DNA of 64,000 bases from Lagopus muta (lineage: Eukaryota > Chordata > Aves > Galliformes > Phasianidae). The position numbers and the translations under genes were made by a program. Under the pieces are notes generated by a model, which saw only the letters and a program-made list of their open reading frames with translations, ran no database searches and was not told the DNA's origin. Every line of letters starts with the position of its first letter. Within the stretch, counting starts at the first letter, position 1. The DNA is taken from assembly GCF_023343835.1 (NCBI RefSeq), contig NC_064440.1, positions 29,085,537-29,149,536 on the forward strand. Reading direction: 5' to 3'. Positions 1-44,959 of this stretch are shown piece after piece.

Positions 1-1458
1 TTTAGTTTGGATAAAACTACAGTCTGAGACATAATGACTCTCATGGGGTTAAAAGGGCAAACATGATCTCAGTGTTCAAGTGCAGTTATTTTCTAAAGAT
101 AAGGGGCACAACACAATGAGAAGAGCTGTCTTAATTTGAAGAACTTATTTTTCCTTCTCCTTGTGGTTGACTCAGCCCTTCCTTGGCACACTGTGGAAGA
201 GCATCTTATTTCCCAGAGTACTGTTTTAGCCTCTAACTTGGCTGTCTGTTCTTTTTTGACCACAGTGATGATAATCAACTGGTAAGCACTCTGAATGCAT
301 GTTTGACCTACGGTGGTTAAGATCTGCACACTGCAACAGCACTTGCATGATCTCTTTCAGAAAAGAAATTGAGGTCCACTCGTGTCTACTCAGGTACCTT
401 CCTGGTACTCCCTTTGAACATGCAGAGATAGCTGGGGCTTGAAATGCCTGGGTTCTTAAACACATCACTTGTGTGTTTAAGGCTGGATATGGCTAGACAA
501 TTGGAAGAGATCAAATTGCTGTGGTTTAATGAGGTGTTGGTCATCAGGTCAAGAACAATTATTGACCAAACAGGTGATTGAAACCTGCCCAATTTGTGAA
601 ATCAAACATGCTTACATAGATGACTTTCAGGGCTTACAATTTCACTTTGCCAACAATTGCTGCACACCAGCTTGAAGTACTTTAAGACACATGTGAGCAA
701 CTGTGGTGGCTGAGCAGAGTCGAGCACCCACCTCCCTCTCTCTCAAAGTACGTACTCTGATGTAATGAGATGTCAATCCACAACTCAGCAGAGACACAGT
801 TGGCACCAATTTCTTTTGTGAAGGTAGCATGAGTGACACAAGTGCAAAAGGTGGGGGATGAGCCAAGTATGAGTGCATATGTGGTGAGCCTGGGGAAGCT
901 TGAAGCTAATGCATGATCCAGGGAAGGAAAAAAATTACAGAAAGGGGGAAGTACCAGCGTTTGGTACTCCTGGCTGCTAAAAATCCCCATGGTGATGAAC
1001 ATTTTATCTGTTTCAAACACGTAACCTTGATGCATGTCAACCAGACACATAATTCACTTGGAGCCCAAAGAGCTTTACATGCTGACACCACAAGCATGTG
1101 TCAATAGTACACAGATCAATTAGTGATCCAAGCCAGATGTATATATCACTATGCACACAAGAAATATAGAGATTCCTATTTATGAGCCATGCCTTTTTTT
1201 TACCTTTTTCCTGCTCCAAACGCATGCACACACTTCAAGAACGGCATCACAAAAGCATAGCTTAAGTTTGTATGCAAATGGACCTATTCAAGGGAAATGT
1301 GCCATTATGTAATCTGCTGATGCCTGCAGTTCATTTTTTCCCTAGTTCCTCCTGCAGTCAGGTTGTGGTTCCCCCCCACGTCTCCCATAAACACACACAC
1401 AAACCCCCACACCCACATCTGCACCGGATTAACTGAGTGATTTTTTCACCCCTGGCAG
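1..1458 (+). other. STAT4: STAT4 intron (partial), no exon recognised
   Basis: This sequence lies upstream of the first recognisable STAT4 exon. I looked for the preceding coiled-coil exon and did not find it in either strand, so the stretch is read as intron. A pyrimidine-rich tract and CAG at 1441-1458 form the acceptor for the next exon. There is a short CA-rich run near 1391-1410. The small open frames here have no recognisable protein similarity. Confidence 0.7.
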
Positions 1459-17303
<15,845 letters not shown>

Positions 17304-18190
17304 AGTTCACATATTGGAAAAATAAGCAATCGCGTGGACACTGCATGGGTTAGAAGCATAATAAATATCTTCTCTGCCATCACTGTAAATCACTATTTCC
17401 TGGAAACCATTATGATGCTATTTTTGGGCCTCCTCCTGTTCTCAGTTCCACGTAAAACAGACATTTTCTTCCTAGAGGTTACACATAGCCACCTGAGACT
17501 GCTACCTACACTGATAAAAGGCCAAATCCATCCCCACTCGCAGGTCATTTGATTCCAGTGGGGTCCAGTAGGTATGAATTTCTACCTGCGGAATTACTGA
17601 CCTTATAATTGTAAATACAACAGTATAAGAACAGATTTTTTTTTTTTTTTTCCTTCTGATAACAGCATATAAGGACAACTAAAGACTTTAAGGTACTTGA
17701 GGAAATCAGTTTATATTACATTCGCTTAATCATCTCTTTATATACCCTCAGTTTAGCTTCTATTTTAAAGTGCAGATTCTCACCCTCCAAATTCAGTTAC
17801 ATCCAGGGTTCATTTTTTCCTCAAGATGAACCACCTCGAGCACAGACTATCACCACAGCAGAAGTTCTGAGAGAGAGGAAGGCAACACTAGGAAAAGCTG
17901 GGATACTATCTGCTACATGCAGGCTAGGAAGAACAGTTTCAGAAAACAATTACCCAGGAGCTACAGCATTTTCTGTCCACGGGCCAATCAGTGATACATA
18001 ACAATGTTACACGCCTGTCAGAGTCTCATTTGATAAGCAGGATAACTAGTTTTACACCGCCTTTGAAAAGCATTTCCTTATGCTTATTTTGGCATAGATT
18101 AATGTTGGTTTATCTGTTTGTTTTTCCCAGTATTATCCCTCAATATTCTGTTAATAGAATAATAAAATGGCCGTTCCAGGGCCGTTGTCT
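17304..18190 (+). other. STAT4: STAT4 3' UTR and candidate poly(A) signals
   Basis: This is non-coding sequence after the STAT4 stop. AATAAA occurs at 17360-17365 and at 18161-18166; the second is followed by GT-rich sequence and is my preferred 3' end. A T run occupies about 17637-17651. The true end is not fixed by sequence alone. Confidence 0.45.
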
Positions 18191-18736
18191 TTCACGCGTG
18201 CAGCCTCGTTCAGATTTAACTTGTGTGCAAAATAAATGGCTAATGCATACAAAGTTCTTAGAACACACAAACATCAGTAAGTGCGTGAGCTGCAGATGCT
18301 GAAGCGCAAATAATACAGACATTAGGGATGAAAACAATCCCCTTGCATCAGTCAGACCTAGATTTCAGTTTCATTTCTCTTCTTTACCCCCCCACCCCCC
18401 ACCCATACCATTGACGTTAGCAAGCAACATCTCTGTTAGAATGGAGAGAAATTCTTTTTGGGCATTGCTGAAATATCAGACTAGATATTGCATGACCAAA
18501 CATCTCTGTAGTTGATCAGTTTCAGTGATTCCAAGCTAGCTGCAGAATCATATTTCTTCTTGCAAAGCATCTCATAGAAATTATTCTCCCATAAACAATG
18601 ACTGTTGTGTATATATGTCTAAAAACAACTGTAATTTATACGACCAGTACGAATAAAAAGAGTTTTTGGCTTAAAGTTGGACACCTGGATTTTTGTGGAA
18701 TTCTCCAAGATAAAAATATAGACCTGCATCGCCTAT

Positions 18737-18775
18737 CGTGTATGTTGGAAAAGACCTTCAAGACCACTTCTTTCA
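18737..18775 (-). repeat. CR1-like 3' end fragment (possible)
   Basis: The string GTTGGAAAAGACCTTCAAGA resembles the reverse complement of the 3' end of avian CR1 elements. The match is short and the flanks do not extend it clearly, so this is a weak call. Confidence 0.35.
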
Positions 18776-19160
18776 GTTGAGCACAAGTCCAAACCACAGC
18801 CCACAAGACTTCAACAGCAACAAAGTAAACTTCACCTCACGCTGTATACTTTTTTATTCTGACCTGTTTTCGCCATCTTAATAAGATGGATTCTGCCCAT
18901 CTAAAGGTCATGAAAAATGCAGTTTAAAATAATTTAAAAACAAAAGGTGCAGACAGCATGTGAATCACTCTTCCTTCCTTTCCTTTCTGCTCCTTGCACA
19001 ATTCAATTACTTCTCACGTGGCTGAATAGGATTGCGGATCAGGTTCTAGTATTAGTTTTCTTTGTTGGTCTAATTGGAAGGCACACTATTTCAGCTCTGT
19101 TTGCTACTTTGAAGAGGCAAAAGTGATTTTCTTTAAAATAAACATATACTGATCAATTCT

Positions 19161-19164
<4 letters not shown>

Positions 19165-19199
<35 letters not shown>
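19165..19199. repeat. (CA)n microsatellite
   Basis: An uninterrupted AC dinucleotide run of 35 nt, about 17 units. It is likely polymorphic in length. Confidence 0.97.
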
Positions 19200-19201
<2 letters not shown>

Positions 19202-20084
19202 CCTTTTATAAGACAAGGGCTCAGAGGAAGGAACTAAAACGTGAAGAAAGAGAAAAGCACTTCAAAAGGGACACTCTCAGACACTGCTAAAAGAGATGAC
19301 ATTTACTCTCCAGTACTTTCACTAACAGCGCTTGTGCTTTCACTGGGTTTTGCAGCTGCAAAGTCAAAAATAACAGGAAAAGAACCCAACAGAACTGTGC
19401 TGTGCTTTGCATCCTGCCCTATCATAAGGTTTCAGATTAAATCTAAAGATTTATTACCATTTTCCTATTGGCTTTATTTATAAAGCACTCACATTCATAC
19501 CAGTACTCAGGGCTTCCAAACAAAAAGCTTACCAGCAGACCTTTTATTTACACATATCTTCCATCAGCTAAGAAGTTTCCTCTGTTTGAGGAGAGTGGGA
19601 GATACAAACTAAACCAAAAAGGACCCAAACATCCCCCATTAAGTTTATATACTTCACTGACCATTCACACAGCAGATGGGAATAAACAAGACCCTGCATG
19701 TCCTAACAAGTCAGTTCCAATCAAGATGAAACCTCTACATCACAAGATATTTACTGGGATGAAAACTCAGCTGGCCAAACACCAGGAACAACTAAAACAC
19801 TCAACTGCCTGCCGCTTGTAAGCAGTCCTGCAAGTTTCTGCGTTGGATAGAAATCTGGGTTATAGTTCATAAATTAACAGCCAGAGATATGGTTGTACAA
19901 TCTTTCAGTGTATTCCTTGTACACAGACAGCACAGGAAGCAGAGGCAAAGGGCACCCTTGGGGATTTCCATGCCCGCCTTGCTCTCCAGGGCCCAGCCAG
20001 GACTCCTACCCCACCCATGGTGCTGCAGCTTGCGCAGCAGGGGCTCAACACCCTGAGGTTTCTTCACTGCAAACACTTGCCACC

Positions 20085-21021
20085 ATGACTCCCATCTACA
20101 AGAAGGTCAGAAAAAGGATCCAGAAAATTACAGGCCTGTCGGCCTGACCTCAGAACTGGGAAAAGCCATAGACGGGATCATATTGAGTGGAATCACGTCA
20201 CCTGTGTGGGATAACCAGAGGATCAGAGCAGGCTCCAGCATGGGTTCACAGCAGGCAGATCCTGCCTGAGCAGCCTCATCTCCTCTTACAATTCAGTGAC
20301 GCAGCTGGTGGCGGAGGGAAAGGCAGTTGACAGTGTCAAAGGCTTTATGAAGCCCAGGCAGACTGTCTCCCACAGCATTCTCCTGGAGAAGCTACCAATC
20401 TGCGGCCTGGACAGGAGTACTCTTCACTGGATCAAATCTGACTGGAGGACTGGGCCCACAGAGCAGTGGTGGATGGGGTTAAGTCTAGCTGGTGACCAGC
20501 AGTCACAAGTTGTGTTCCTCGGCGGGTTGGTATTAGGGCATCCTCATAAGTTTACAGGTAGCACTAAGTTGGGAGGAAGTCTTGATCTGCTTGAGGAAGG
20601 CCCTACAGAGGGATCTGGATAGGTTGGATCGCTGGGCTGAGCCAATGAGTTTTAACAAGCCTAAATGCTAAAATCCTGCATTTCAGTTGCAAACACTCCA
20701 AGCAGTGCTAAAGGCTTGGGGCAGAGCAGCTCGAAGGCTCCATGGAGGAATAGGATCTTGGGGTGTTAATGGACAACCAGGTGAACACAAGCCAGCAGTG
20801 CGTTCAATTTGCCAAAAAGGTCGATGGCATCCTGGTTTGTATCAAAGATCACGCAGCCAGGAGGGGCAGGGAGGTGAGCATCCGTCTGTGCTGAGCTCAG
20901 GTTCAGTTTTGGAGGTGCTCAAGAGCTGTGGAGTCGTGGAACTGAGGGACACGTTTAATAGGCACAATGGTGACGAGCTGACGGTTGTCCTAGCTGAACA
21001 CAGCGCTCCTTTCAACCCTGG
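20085..21021 (+). mobile_element. Decayed CR1 LINE remnant (reverse transcriptase end and 3' region)
   Basis: Broken frames echo the CR1 reverse transcriptase: PIYKK at about 20091, then SHSILLEKLPICGLDRSTLHW near 20366-20430, as in avian non-LTR elements. Downstream, 20780-20880 (CAGCAGTGCG, GGCATCCTGG, GGGGCAGGGAGGTGA) and 20910-21021 (GGAGGTGCTCAAGAGCTGTG, ACTGAGGGACA, TGACGGTTG) follow the typical 3' part of CR1. Parts are missing between blocks and stops interrupt all frames, so the copy is dead. It runs in the same direction as STAT1 and ends about 70 bp before an ISRE-like site. The 5' boundary is approximate. Confidence 0.8.
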
Positions 21022-21089
21022 CTCCGTGGGAAGGTTTCTCCGCCCGCTGTTCGGACACGGATTGTGGCGGGGCGGGGACAACGCCAGAG

Positions 21090-21102
21090 CTTTCGGTTTC
21101 GC
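21090..21102 (+). promoter_or_regulatory. STAT1: ISRE-like element
   Basis: CTTTCGGTTTCGC fits the interferon-stimulated response element pattern of two TTTC cores spaced by two bases. STAT1 is a known interferon-stimulated gene, and ISGF3 or IRF proteins bind such sites. Binding here is inferred. Confidence 0.65.
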
Positions 21103-21140
21103 CTTCCCGCCAACCGGCCCTTTCTGGGCACCGGGAGCAT

Positions 21141-21149
21141 TTCCCCGAA
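21141..21149 (+). promoter_or_regulatory. STAT1: GAS-like element (TTCCCCGAA)
   Basis: This is a perfect TTCN3GAA palindrome, the consensus for STAT1 homodimers. It lies about 40 bp downstream of the ISRE-like site, and an E-box CACGTG follows at 21152-21157. Together they suggest autoregulation by STAT1; function is inferred. Confidence 0.6.
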
Positions 21150-21599
21150 GTCACGTGGTGCAGCGCTTCCTAACGAGAGCCGCCACCGCGCCTGCGCACT
21201 ATGCCGCTCCGCGTCCCGCGGGGGCCGGGCGGGAACGGGGCGGCAGCGCTGAGGGAACCGAGCAAGCAGGGCCAGCCCGGGACTGGGAGAACAGCGGCCC
21301 TGCCTCGCTTGTATCTCGCATATCCTATTTCGTTACACGCTGCTTCTCGAACACACCGCTTTCTGGCACGCACTGCCACGCTGCTCCCCTCTCTCCTTAG
21401 CGCCACAGGCCGCGCAGCCTTTCCCTAACGCCTGAGACCCACGCGCACGGCTCCAGAAACAGCACAGCTCGCGACCCTCCGCTCCTCCACGCGGAAGGAA
21501 AAGGGCGGGGGGCGGGGCGCCTGGCAGCGCCGCGTGCGCCCATTGGTCCAGGCGGCGTGGGCCGGGCTCCCATTGGCTCCGCGGCGAATCCCCATGGCC

Positions 21600-21670
21600 G
21601 CGTCCGTGCGGGTATTTCTGGGCGCAGGCAAGGGGCGCCAGCGGAGTGCCGGGGCAGCCTGTTCCAGCGG
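21600..21670 (+). other. STAT1: STAT1 non-coding exon 1 (5' end approximate)
   Basis: The 3' edge is set by a strong donor, GCGG followed by GTGAGTGCGG at 21671. The exon has no ATG in frame with the STAT1 protein. The 5' edge is a guess based on the CCAAT boxes just upstream. Confidence 0.55.
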
Positions 21671-21968
21671 GTGAGTGCGGGCAGCGCGGGGATGGGCGGT
21701 GGCAAGGCGCGGGCAGGCTTGCATCTCACTGCCCTCAGGGTCAACTGTGACCCTTGGACTGACCGTGTGCTGCCGCATTGTGATGGCGGTCACTGCGCAG
21801 CACGGCTTTTGTCTGTTCCTCAACTTTAGGCAACCTGCGTCTGCTGCACAGAGTGCTGCCTTAGCCTGAAGTCTAGGAGTCAGAAGCGAAGTACGACCTA
21901 GGGAGGGTAGGACAAGGCTCCGGGGGGACCTGAGAACAGCCCGGCAGGCTGTGATTTTTAGCAGGGTC

Positions 21969-22364
21969 TGTTGTGACAGGACGAGGGAAAAAGCGTCAAA
22001 CTGAAAGACGAGAGACTTAGACTGAATATAAAGAAGCAACACTAGTTCTGACAGGTTCTCAACAATACCAAGCAAAGCGTTTACAGGTAAGCCAATAGTC
22101 ATATAGGAAGAAGAGTCAGACTCACCCAGCTGGTGAAGGGTTCTCTGGCAATACAGCATCCCCCAGGAAGCAACCCAGGTCCAAGAGATGCTCTCCCTTC
22201 AGTGGCTGGCCTTTATATGAACTATGGGTGGCTCCCCTCTCAGCCCACCCCTTCTGGTCAGCTGTGAATCACAGGTGCAAACGATCTGTGCTCCGTGGGC
22301 AGCCACTGCCCTTCTCCAGGTGCTCCATCACCACTTCAAGCCCTGACCTAATATCTCCCCTACA
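21969..22364 (-). mobile_element. Solo-LTR-like element, copy 1, in STAT1 intron 1
   Basis: Read on the minus strand the segment begins TGTAG and ends ACAACA (TG...CA termini). It carries a TATA-like box, CATATAAAGGCC, near 22210-22222, as expected for a retroviral-type LTR. Most of it is clearly repeated at 38820-39121. No internal viral genes flank it, so it reads as a solo LTR in antisense to STAT1. I see no clear target-site duplication; the family name is not assigned. Confidence 0.7.
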
Positions 22365-39775
<17,411 letters not shown>

Positions 39776-41195
39776 AGTTAGAGCCTTTTACTGCACCACT
39801 AGCACAGCCAATCAGCTTCTGCGTCCTGCTCTACAGTTGGGCTTCAATTCTTTGGGAAGGCTACATGTAATTCAAAGCACATCAGTTTCTCAACCTGAAA
39901 GTCCAGTAGCAATTTCTAATCAGGGGGGAATATAAGCAGCATTTGAATAGCCTCTGTACATGCACTTCTTTATTTCAAATTGCATTAAACAATTTGCTAT
40001 TGACAAGATGCTGTACCAGAGTGCAGGAAGAAAGGAGAACAGAAACAAGGGGCCCTCAGCAAGAGCAAGGGAGAAACATACACTGAAGTGTGTTAGTGGA
40101 ATGGAACAGCTAAAGTAGCTGGCTGTACATAGAATGCTGCAAAGGAAAGCTGGTTCTTTTGCAGAGGGTCTGTTCAGAAAGCCTTCACCTGCTGAGCAAT
40201 TGCTTCTGAAAAACTTTGTGTTTTCTTCTGCATCACAGAAAAATGAGCAGATGAACACTGCAGGTACACGCCACAGCAAATCCGTGTGCTGCTGCAGTTT
40301 GTTCTGGCTTTCTTTGATACAGGCATAGCGTGCTGCTCTGCAGAAGAGCATAAACCAAAAAACAGTATCTGCAGTTCATTTTTGCTTATTTTCATAGTAA
40401 AGGCTTCTTGGGTAGGATGCTTTGCACGATCTTTGACATTAAGAGCACTTCTTAGGACAACTAGTTAATACCTCACTGTTAAGAGGTAAGGTTGTCTGTA
40501 GCAGTGTGTCTCTTGGACTGAGAGCATATATTAGTCCAGACTGCTAATTAGCACACAGCTGATCAGAAGGGCTCCACAACACTGATGCTGGATCCCACGT
40601 GCTTAAGCAGAGTTCCTACTGCAGCTTCTGAGCCTGCTGCCATGCACTGCCACTGCCTGGGAGATCACTGCAGTGCTACTTTGCTGCCATTCAGATATGC
40701 CAAATCGATCCACTGATTGTTAAATAAATTAACAACCAGTTCAGTTTAGTGTTGTGCCCAAGATGACCTATGTGGCCCCTGAGAAAGCTTGAAGGAAGTA
40801 AAATATGAAGGACCTAGCAAAGTGTTCCTACACTTTCTTATTTTTTTGTGCCAAACATAGCTGAGGTTAACACAGAGAATCACAACTGGTGACCTGATAT
40901 TTTCATGTTATCACGAATAACTGAATGCTAAAATTTTGGTGAAACAAAAGCAGACATTTGTTTCTTGACCTACATCTTCTACCCACGTTTTATGTGCCAG
41001 TTTGTTTTCATTACTTCTAAACTACAGTGTGAGCAGCCAGGATGAGGTTTTCTTATGAGATTTAAAGCAGTGGCCCTATGTCAGCTTTGCGTCTACGTGG
41101 CCAGTAGTCCCAAAAGCATTATTGTTCTTTTTCACTCCCCACTAAGGGACTGTTTTTTCTGCTGTTTTAAATAAATGGAACTGTCTACTGCCACT
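39776..41195 (+). other. STAT1: STAT1 3' UTR
   Basis: Non-coding sequence after the alpha stop, with no repeat recognised. AATAAA occurs at 40723-40728 and 41170-41175. The second is followed by T- and GT-rich sequence (CCTGTGTGCAG, TTTTGTTCTTTT) and is the likely main 3' end. Confidence 0.7.
41170..41175 (+). terminator. STAT1: STAT1 poly(A) signal AATAAA
   Basis: A canonical AATAAA with a GU/U-rich element 20-45 nt downstream, about 1.4 kb after the stop codon. Confidence 0.7.
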
Positions 41196-41199
41196 TGTC

Positions 41200-41805
41200 C
41201 TGTGTGCAGTTTTGTTCTTTTATGATTATAATGCACCTGTAACTGGTTAATTATTCAGAGTAGATACAGTTCTGGTGCTTAAAGCAACGTGTGTGCTTTC
41301 AATGTAATGCATTGCTACAGGTCAGTCTGCATTAGAGTTCTCAGAACAATGGTTGTCAATATTTTTTCTTCAAACCAACTTCAGTAGATTCTGCTTGGAT
41401 TTCTGATTTAAGCTGTAAAATAATTGGCCTACCACTAACCTTCATGGGCCATCAAGCTGACCCCACTGGTGCCTCGCTGTGCTCTGCGGACATCGGGCGA
41501 TACAGTCTGTTGGCTCAGGCTTTCACATTTTACACAGCCAGAAGACAACTAAAAGGAAAGAAACTGTTGAGATGAGGGATGGAAGAGTAGGCAAGAGAAA
41601 GATAGAGCTGTTGAGGGCACACGGCCAATCCCCGTCAGAACTGCAGCATTAACGGAATGCAACAAGTGAAATGACACAGCCCTCTACACATAGACTTCAT
41701 CAGCTCATTTGGTTGCACAACAGAAGAGAGCAGATTAGGTTTTTTAGGACAGAAGGTTTGCATCTCAATGCAGTCGCACAGAAAACCAATAAAAACCCAC
41801 CACCA
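41200..41805. other. Tail-to-tail gap between STAT1 and GLS
   Basis: About 600 bp separates the preferred poly(A) sites of the convergent genes. I see no exon, RNA gene or repeat in it. Confidence 0.55.
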
Positions 41806-41822
41806 GCTTCTCGGTATTTCCA

Positions 41823-41828
41823 TTTATT
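41823..41828 (-). terminator. GLS: GLS (KGA) poly(A) signal AATAAA
   Basis: AATAAA on the minus strand in CATAATAAATGG, with a strongly GU-rich stretch 10-35 nt downstream. A second AATAAA lies at 41858-41863. Confidence 0.6.
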
Positions 41829-44800
41829 ATGCTGTAAAAAGCAACACTATCTGGATTTTATTTCTTAAAATAAATAGCTTTCATTTTCAGAACCAGTACA
41901 GCTCAAGTTTAGATTCATTCATGGGAAACTGCTAGAAATACATTCATCACTGTCTGTTCCCCACAAGACAGAATCCAGAAGTCAAGATCAGCCCAGTCAG
42001 TTACAATGTCCAGAAGTACACTGCCAATAAGTATAGTCACTGATAGTCCAGCTCTGAAGCAAAACAAAAATCCGGTACAATACATTTTGTTCACAAAGGT
42101 TGGCTAATTAATGCTAAGACTATCACAGTATTTCTGAGTACAAAGCATTAAGTTAGCTGAATTCAGTTTGTGGTACAGAAGAAACGTGACAAAACAAAGG
42201 TGTGAGGGAATCATCTTTGGAGCGTAAGGAAGTCAGCACTGGAAAAGATAACCAAAAGCTACTCACGTTAAAACCTACGTGTCAGTGTCATAGATGATGA
42301 ACAGCCAAACCAATATACTGCATATATTTATAAATAATGCCATGTCTAAAGAGCTGCTTTGCTTAATTGGACGTTACAAAATAACGCATCTTCTCACAAT
42401 GAGAAAATACTAAAACTATCCAGCAGAAATGCACTTGAAGCTAAGACTGGCTAAAAGCACTCTGTAGGATCTAGAAAGCATTAAGTATAGGGACAGCTGT
42501 GAGTTTTTTAAGTTAATTCAGTTAAAATGCTGCTTTGGGGAGGTTTGTATATACGTGTACTATATAATAAGCCTACCTTTTGGAAGTGCCTGTTGGAGCA
42601 ATGCAAGTTTCAGTTAAATACAGTGAAATCAGGTATTTTTCTGAGAAGCTAGAGGATATGTTCTCATAGAAAAATGGAAGAAGTCAGACTATCACCAAGA
42701 TACTGGATACTAGAGCCCATGTGAAAGACTTCACACCACTATGCTTGACTTAATAAATGTGTTGCCAGAGAAAACGAGTTGAAACTTAGTGTAGGGTGCA
42801 GCAGAGAAGAGGCCTTGTGCTATTCAGTGACCAGTGTCACTGGCTCAATAAAGAGCCAAAGGCCGTTTGATTCAGTTCTCAACTAAAACTAAGGTGGCTG
42901 TGACACAGGTTGTGAAGAGACTGGGTTAGATGATGCTTGAAAGCCTTCAGAAAAATAGCTGATCTTCAGGAAGAAAAGAACAAAAAGCACTGCAGCTTAA
43001 TATCAGTAAGATTCTTCAGAAAAAGTGTTTGATAACCATGCAAAACCATGCCAGCCAGTGCAGAAAGGTGATTTCAGGGCTTTAGACATTCAGATTCATC
43101 CAGGATTTCATCAGCATGAGGACAGCCACTGCTTGTGATGAGTATCAAGCACTTTTCCATTTGATTTTTCCTCCCTGTGGGAGGCAGTATGGCATATCGA
43201 GTAGAGAACTGTACAGGATCTCAAGAGGATTTCTTCTCAGCTGTTATGACCTTCTGGGTCATTCTGGAGAATGCACTTCTCTCAATGCTTCTGATTCCCC
43301 ATTTGCAAAAGAAAGATAATGTGGTTCGGATCATCTTCATAAAGTGCTTGGCCCACTCTAGAAAGAATCTGTGCATCCATTCTGGAGGATTTTGGTGCCC
43401 ACATGCAAAGTTTGAACTTCAAGATCTACTGATGCTTTGTGTTTTGTGCCAGCATAAAGCCTGCTGTTTGTGCTATTCTTAAACATGATTTCCATGTGCC
43501 ACACTGATTCTCCTTTAACAATCCACCTCCATCCAACAACTGCGGGGTCTTGTGAAAGCCAGACTCTTAACTTGGAATCCCTGATCATCTGAGGTTTCTA
43601 AACCACAGCACAGCATTGGTAAAAACAATTGCACGTGGGATAGGGAACTGTCGGAACATCACAGTTCTGCAAACAACAAAATATCTGCATCTACATTTCC
43701 CATGCCAGAGCATGTGCTAAGCTGCTTCTGCAGTAAGACAAGAAATGCCACTGCTCCAAGACATCACCTAATTGTGCTCCTGTTGCTGAGCACCTATCCT
43801 ACACCAGCATAACCCCACTGACATCCCAATTCCTGATGGATGGCAGTGCAAGAAGAGAACGTTCCCAAAATCTGGCTTATCTCCTGCTCCGCTCATGCTT
43901 AGATTGGCTCTATGCTCCTTAAAGCTGTTTCACTCCACCTGTGTTCCTCATACAAGCCTAAATGTAGTCAGATTTACATGTAGTATTTGGTTTAGTGTTT
44001 CGCCTTTCACGTGCCTGCATTCCCCTCCCTGGTTCCCGATGCAACTGCCAAGAACAAAACATCAGCCCAAAGCAGAGTCTTGCAGCTTGTCAAGGCTTAC
44101 CCGAGTGCAAATATACCTGCAAGGAACACGACTGCATAGAGTGGAAGCACCCGCTTTCCCCAGCCACGGGGAAGGACCTTAGCAGCTGAACATGGAGAGA
44201 GGAGGGAGGAAAGACAAGGGGAACTGAAAGAAATGCTAAAGCAACACAACAAAAAAAAAACCTAAACACTGGTAGATGTTACAAATCACGCTCCCCCCTC
44301 CTCTACGCCATTTGGTCAAACAAACCTTAAAACAGATGCCATAATGAGACTACCTCTAAAAACAAGCCTAAGACCTTTGACAACTGTCACCTATGTACTC
44401 TTTTGAGATTTACAGAATGTAAACAAGCTTGTGTGGAATCTTCTTTATTTTTTAAGAAGTGAGTGCAGATCCTTACCTAACACACCCTGCCTACGTCTAC
44501 ATCAGCATCCTCAGCTTTCGAAAACCTCACTGCTGCTCCCACCTGTACTCCGGCTCATCTCGGCCATACTGCAAACAGAGGGCTGTAAAAACAAAAACTG
44601 AGCAAAAAGAAATTCCTGACCACACACCAGAGTTTACATCGAACACAAAAAATAAAGTAGTGCACAGTAAAGCCAACAACAGCTAAATATCTGTATACAT
44701 CAATTATATGCAGCATGAGGTAATATTGCTCACATTATGGAGGGAGATTCTTAGTTGGTTTTGTTTTTCTTTTCTTTTTGAGAGAGAGATTGGATTTGTC

Positions 44801-44959
44801 CTGTGCGTATAGAAACTCCTGTAACATAACACTGAAGTAACAGAGACTTCTGTAAAATATATACCACTATCAGATAGAAACACACACGCTCTTTGTTACT
44901 TAAGTATACCACAATTAAATAGGTAACTGATTGGATTCTTAGGATCTAGCTGAGAATGA
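41823..44959 (-). other. GLS: GLS (KGA form) 3' UTR
   Basis: This is non-coding sequence after the KGA stop codon, about 3.1 kb long, ending at AATAAA (TTTATT at 41823-41828 on the plus strand). Read on the minus strand, GGTGGTGGGTTTTTATTGG follows as a GU-rich element. Earlier signals (for example at 44441-44446) may give shorter forms. A seven-base match to the miR-23 seed lies at 44730-44736. Confidence 0.65.

Larger units (their letters stand above)
18191..20084. other. STAT4-STAT1 intergenic region
   Basis: I see no conserved coding exon or RNA gene here. It contains a CR1-like fragment near 18737-18775, a (CA)n run at 19165-19199 and scattered short open frames with no recognisable product. 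Further AATAAA strings (for example 18652-18657) may reflect base composition. Confidence 0.5.
21022..21900 (+). promoter_or_regulatory. STAT1: STAT1 CpG-island promoter
   Basis: The sequence turns abruptly GC- and CpG-rich here and returns to bulk composition after about 21900. It contains GC boxes (GGGGCGGGG-type at 21065-21077 and 21503-21517) and two inverted CCAAT boxes (ATTGG at 21542-21546 and 21572-21576), but no TATA box near the first exon. The island covers the inferred non-coding exon 1. This is a typical TATA-less promoter; the start site is inferred to be near 21600. Confidence 0.85.

Noticed and set aside
20687..21400. Plus-strand open frame of 237 codons before STAT1
   Set aside because: It spans the CR1 3' region and the CpG-island promoter, two unrelated sequences, so it is an accidental frame through repeat and GC-rich DNA.
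21425..22159. Minus-strand open frame of 244 codons over STAT1 exon 1
   Set aside because: It runs from the antisense LTR copy into the CpG island. The LTR is non-coding and the rest is GC-rich promoter DNA.
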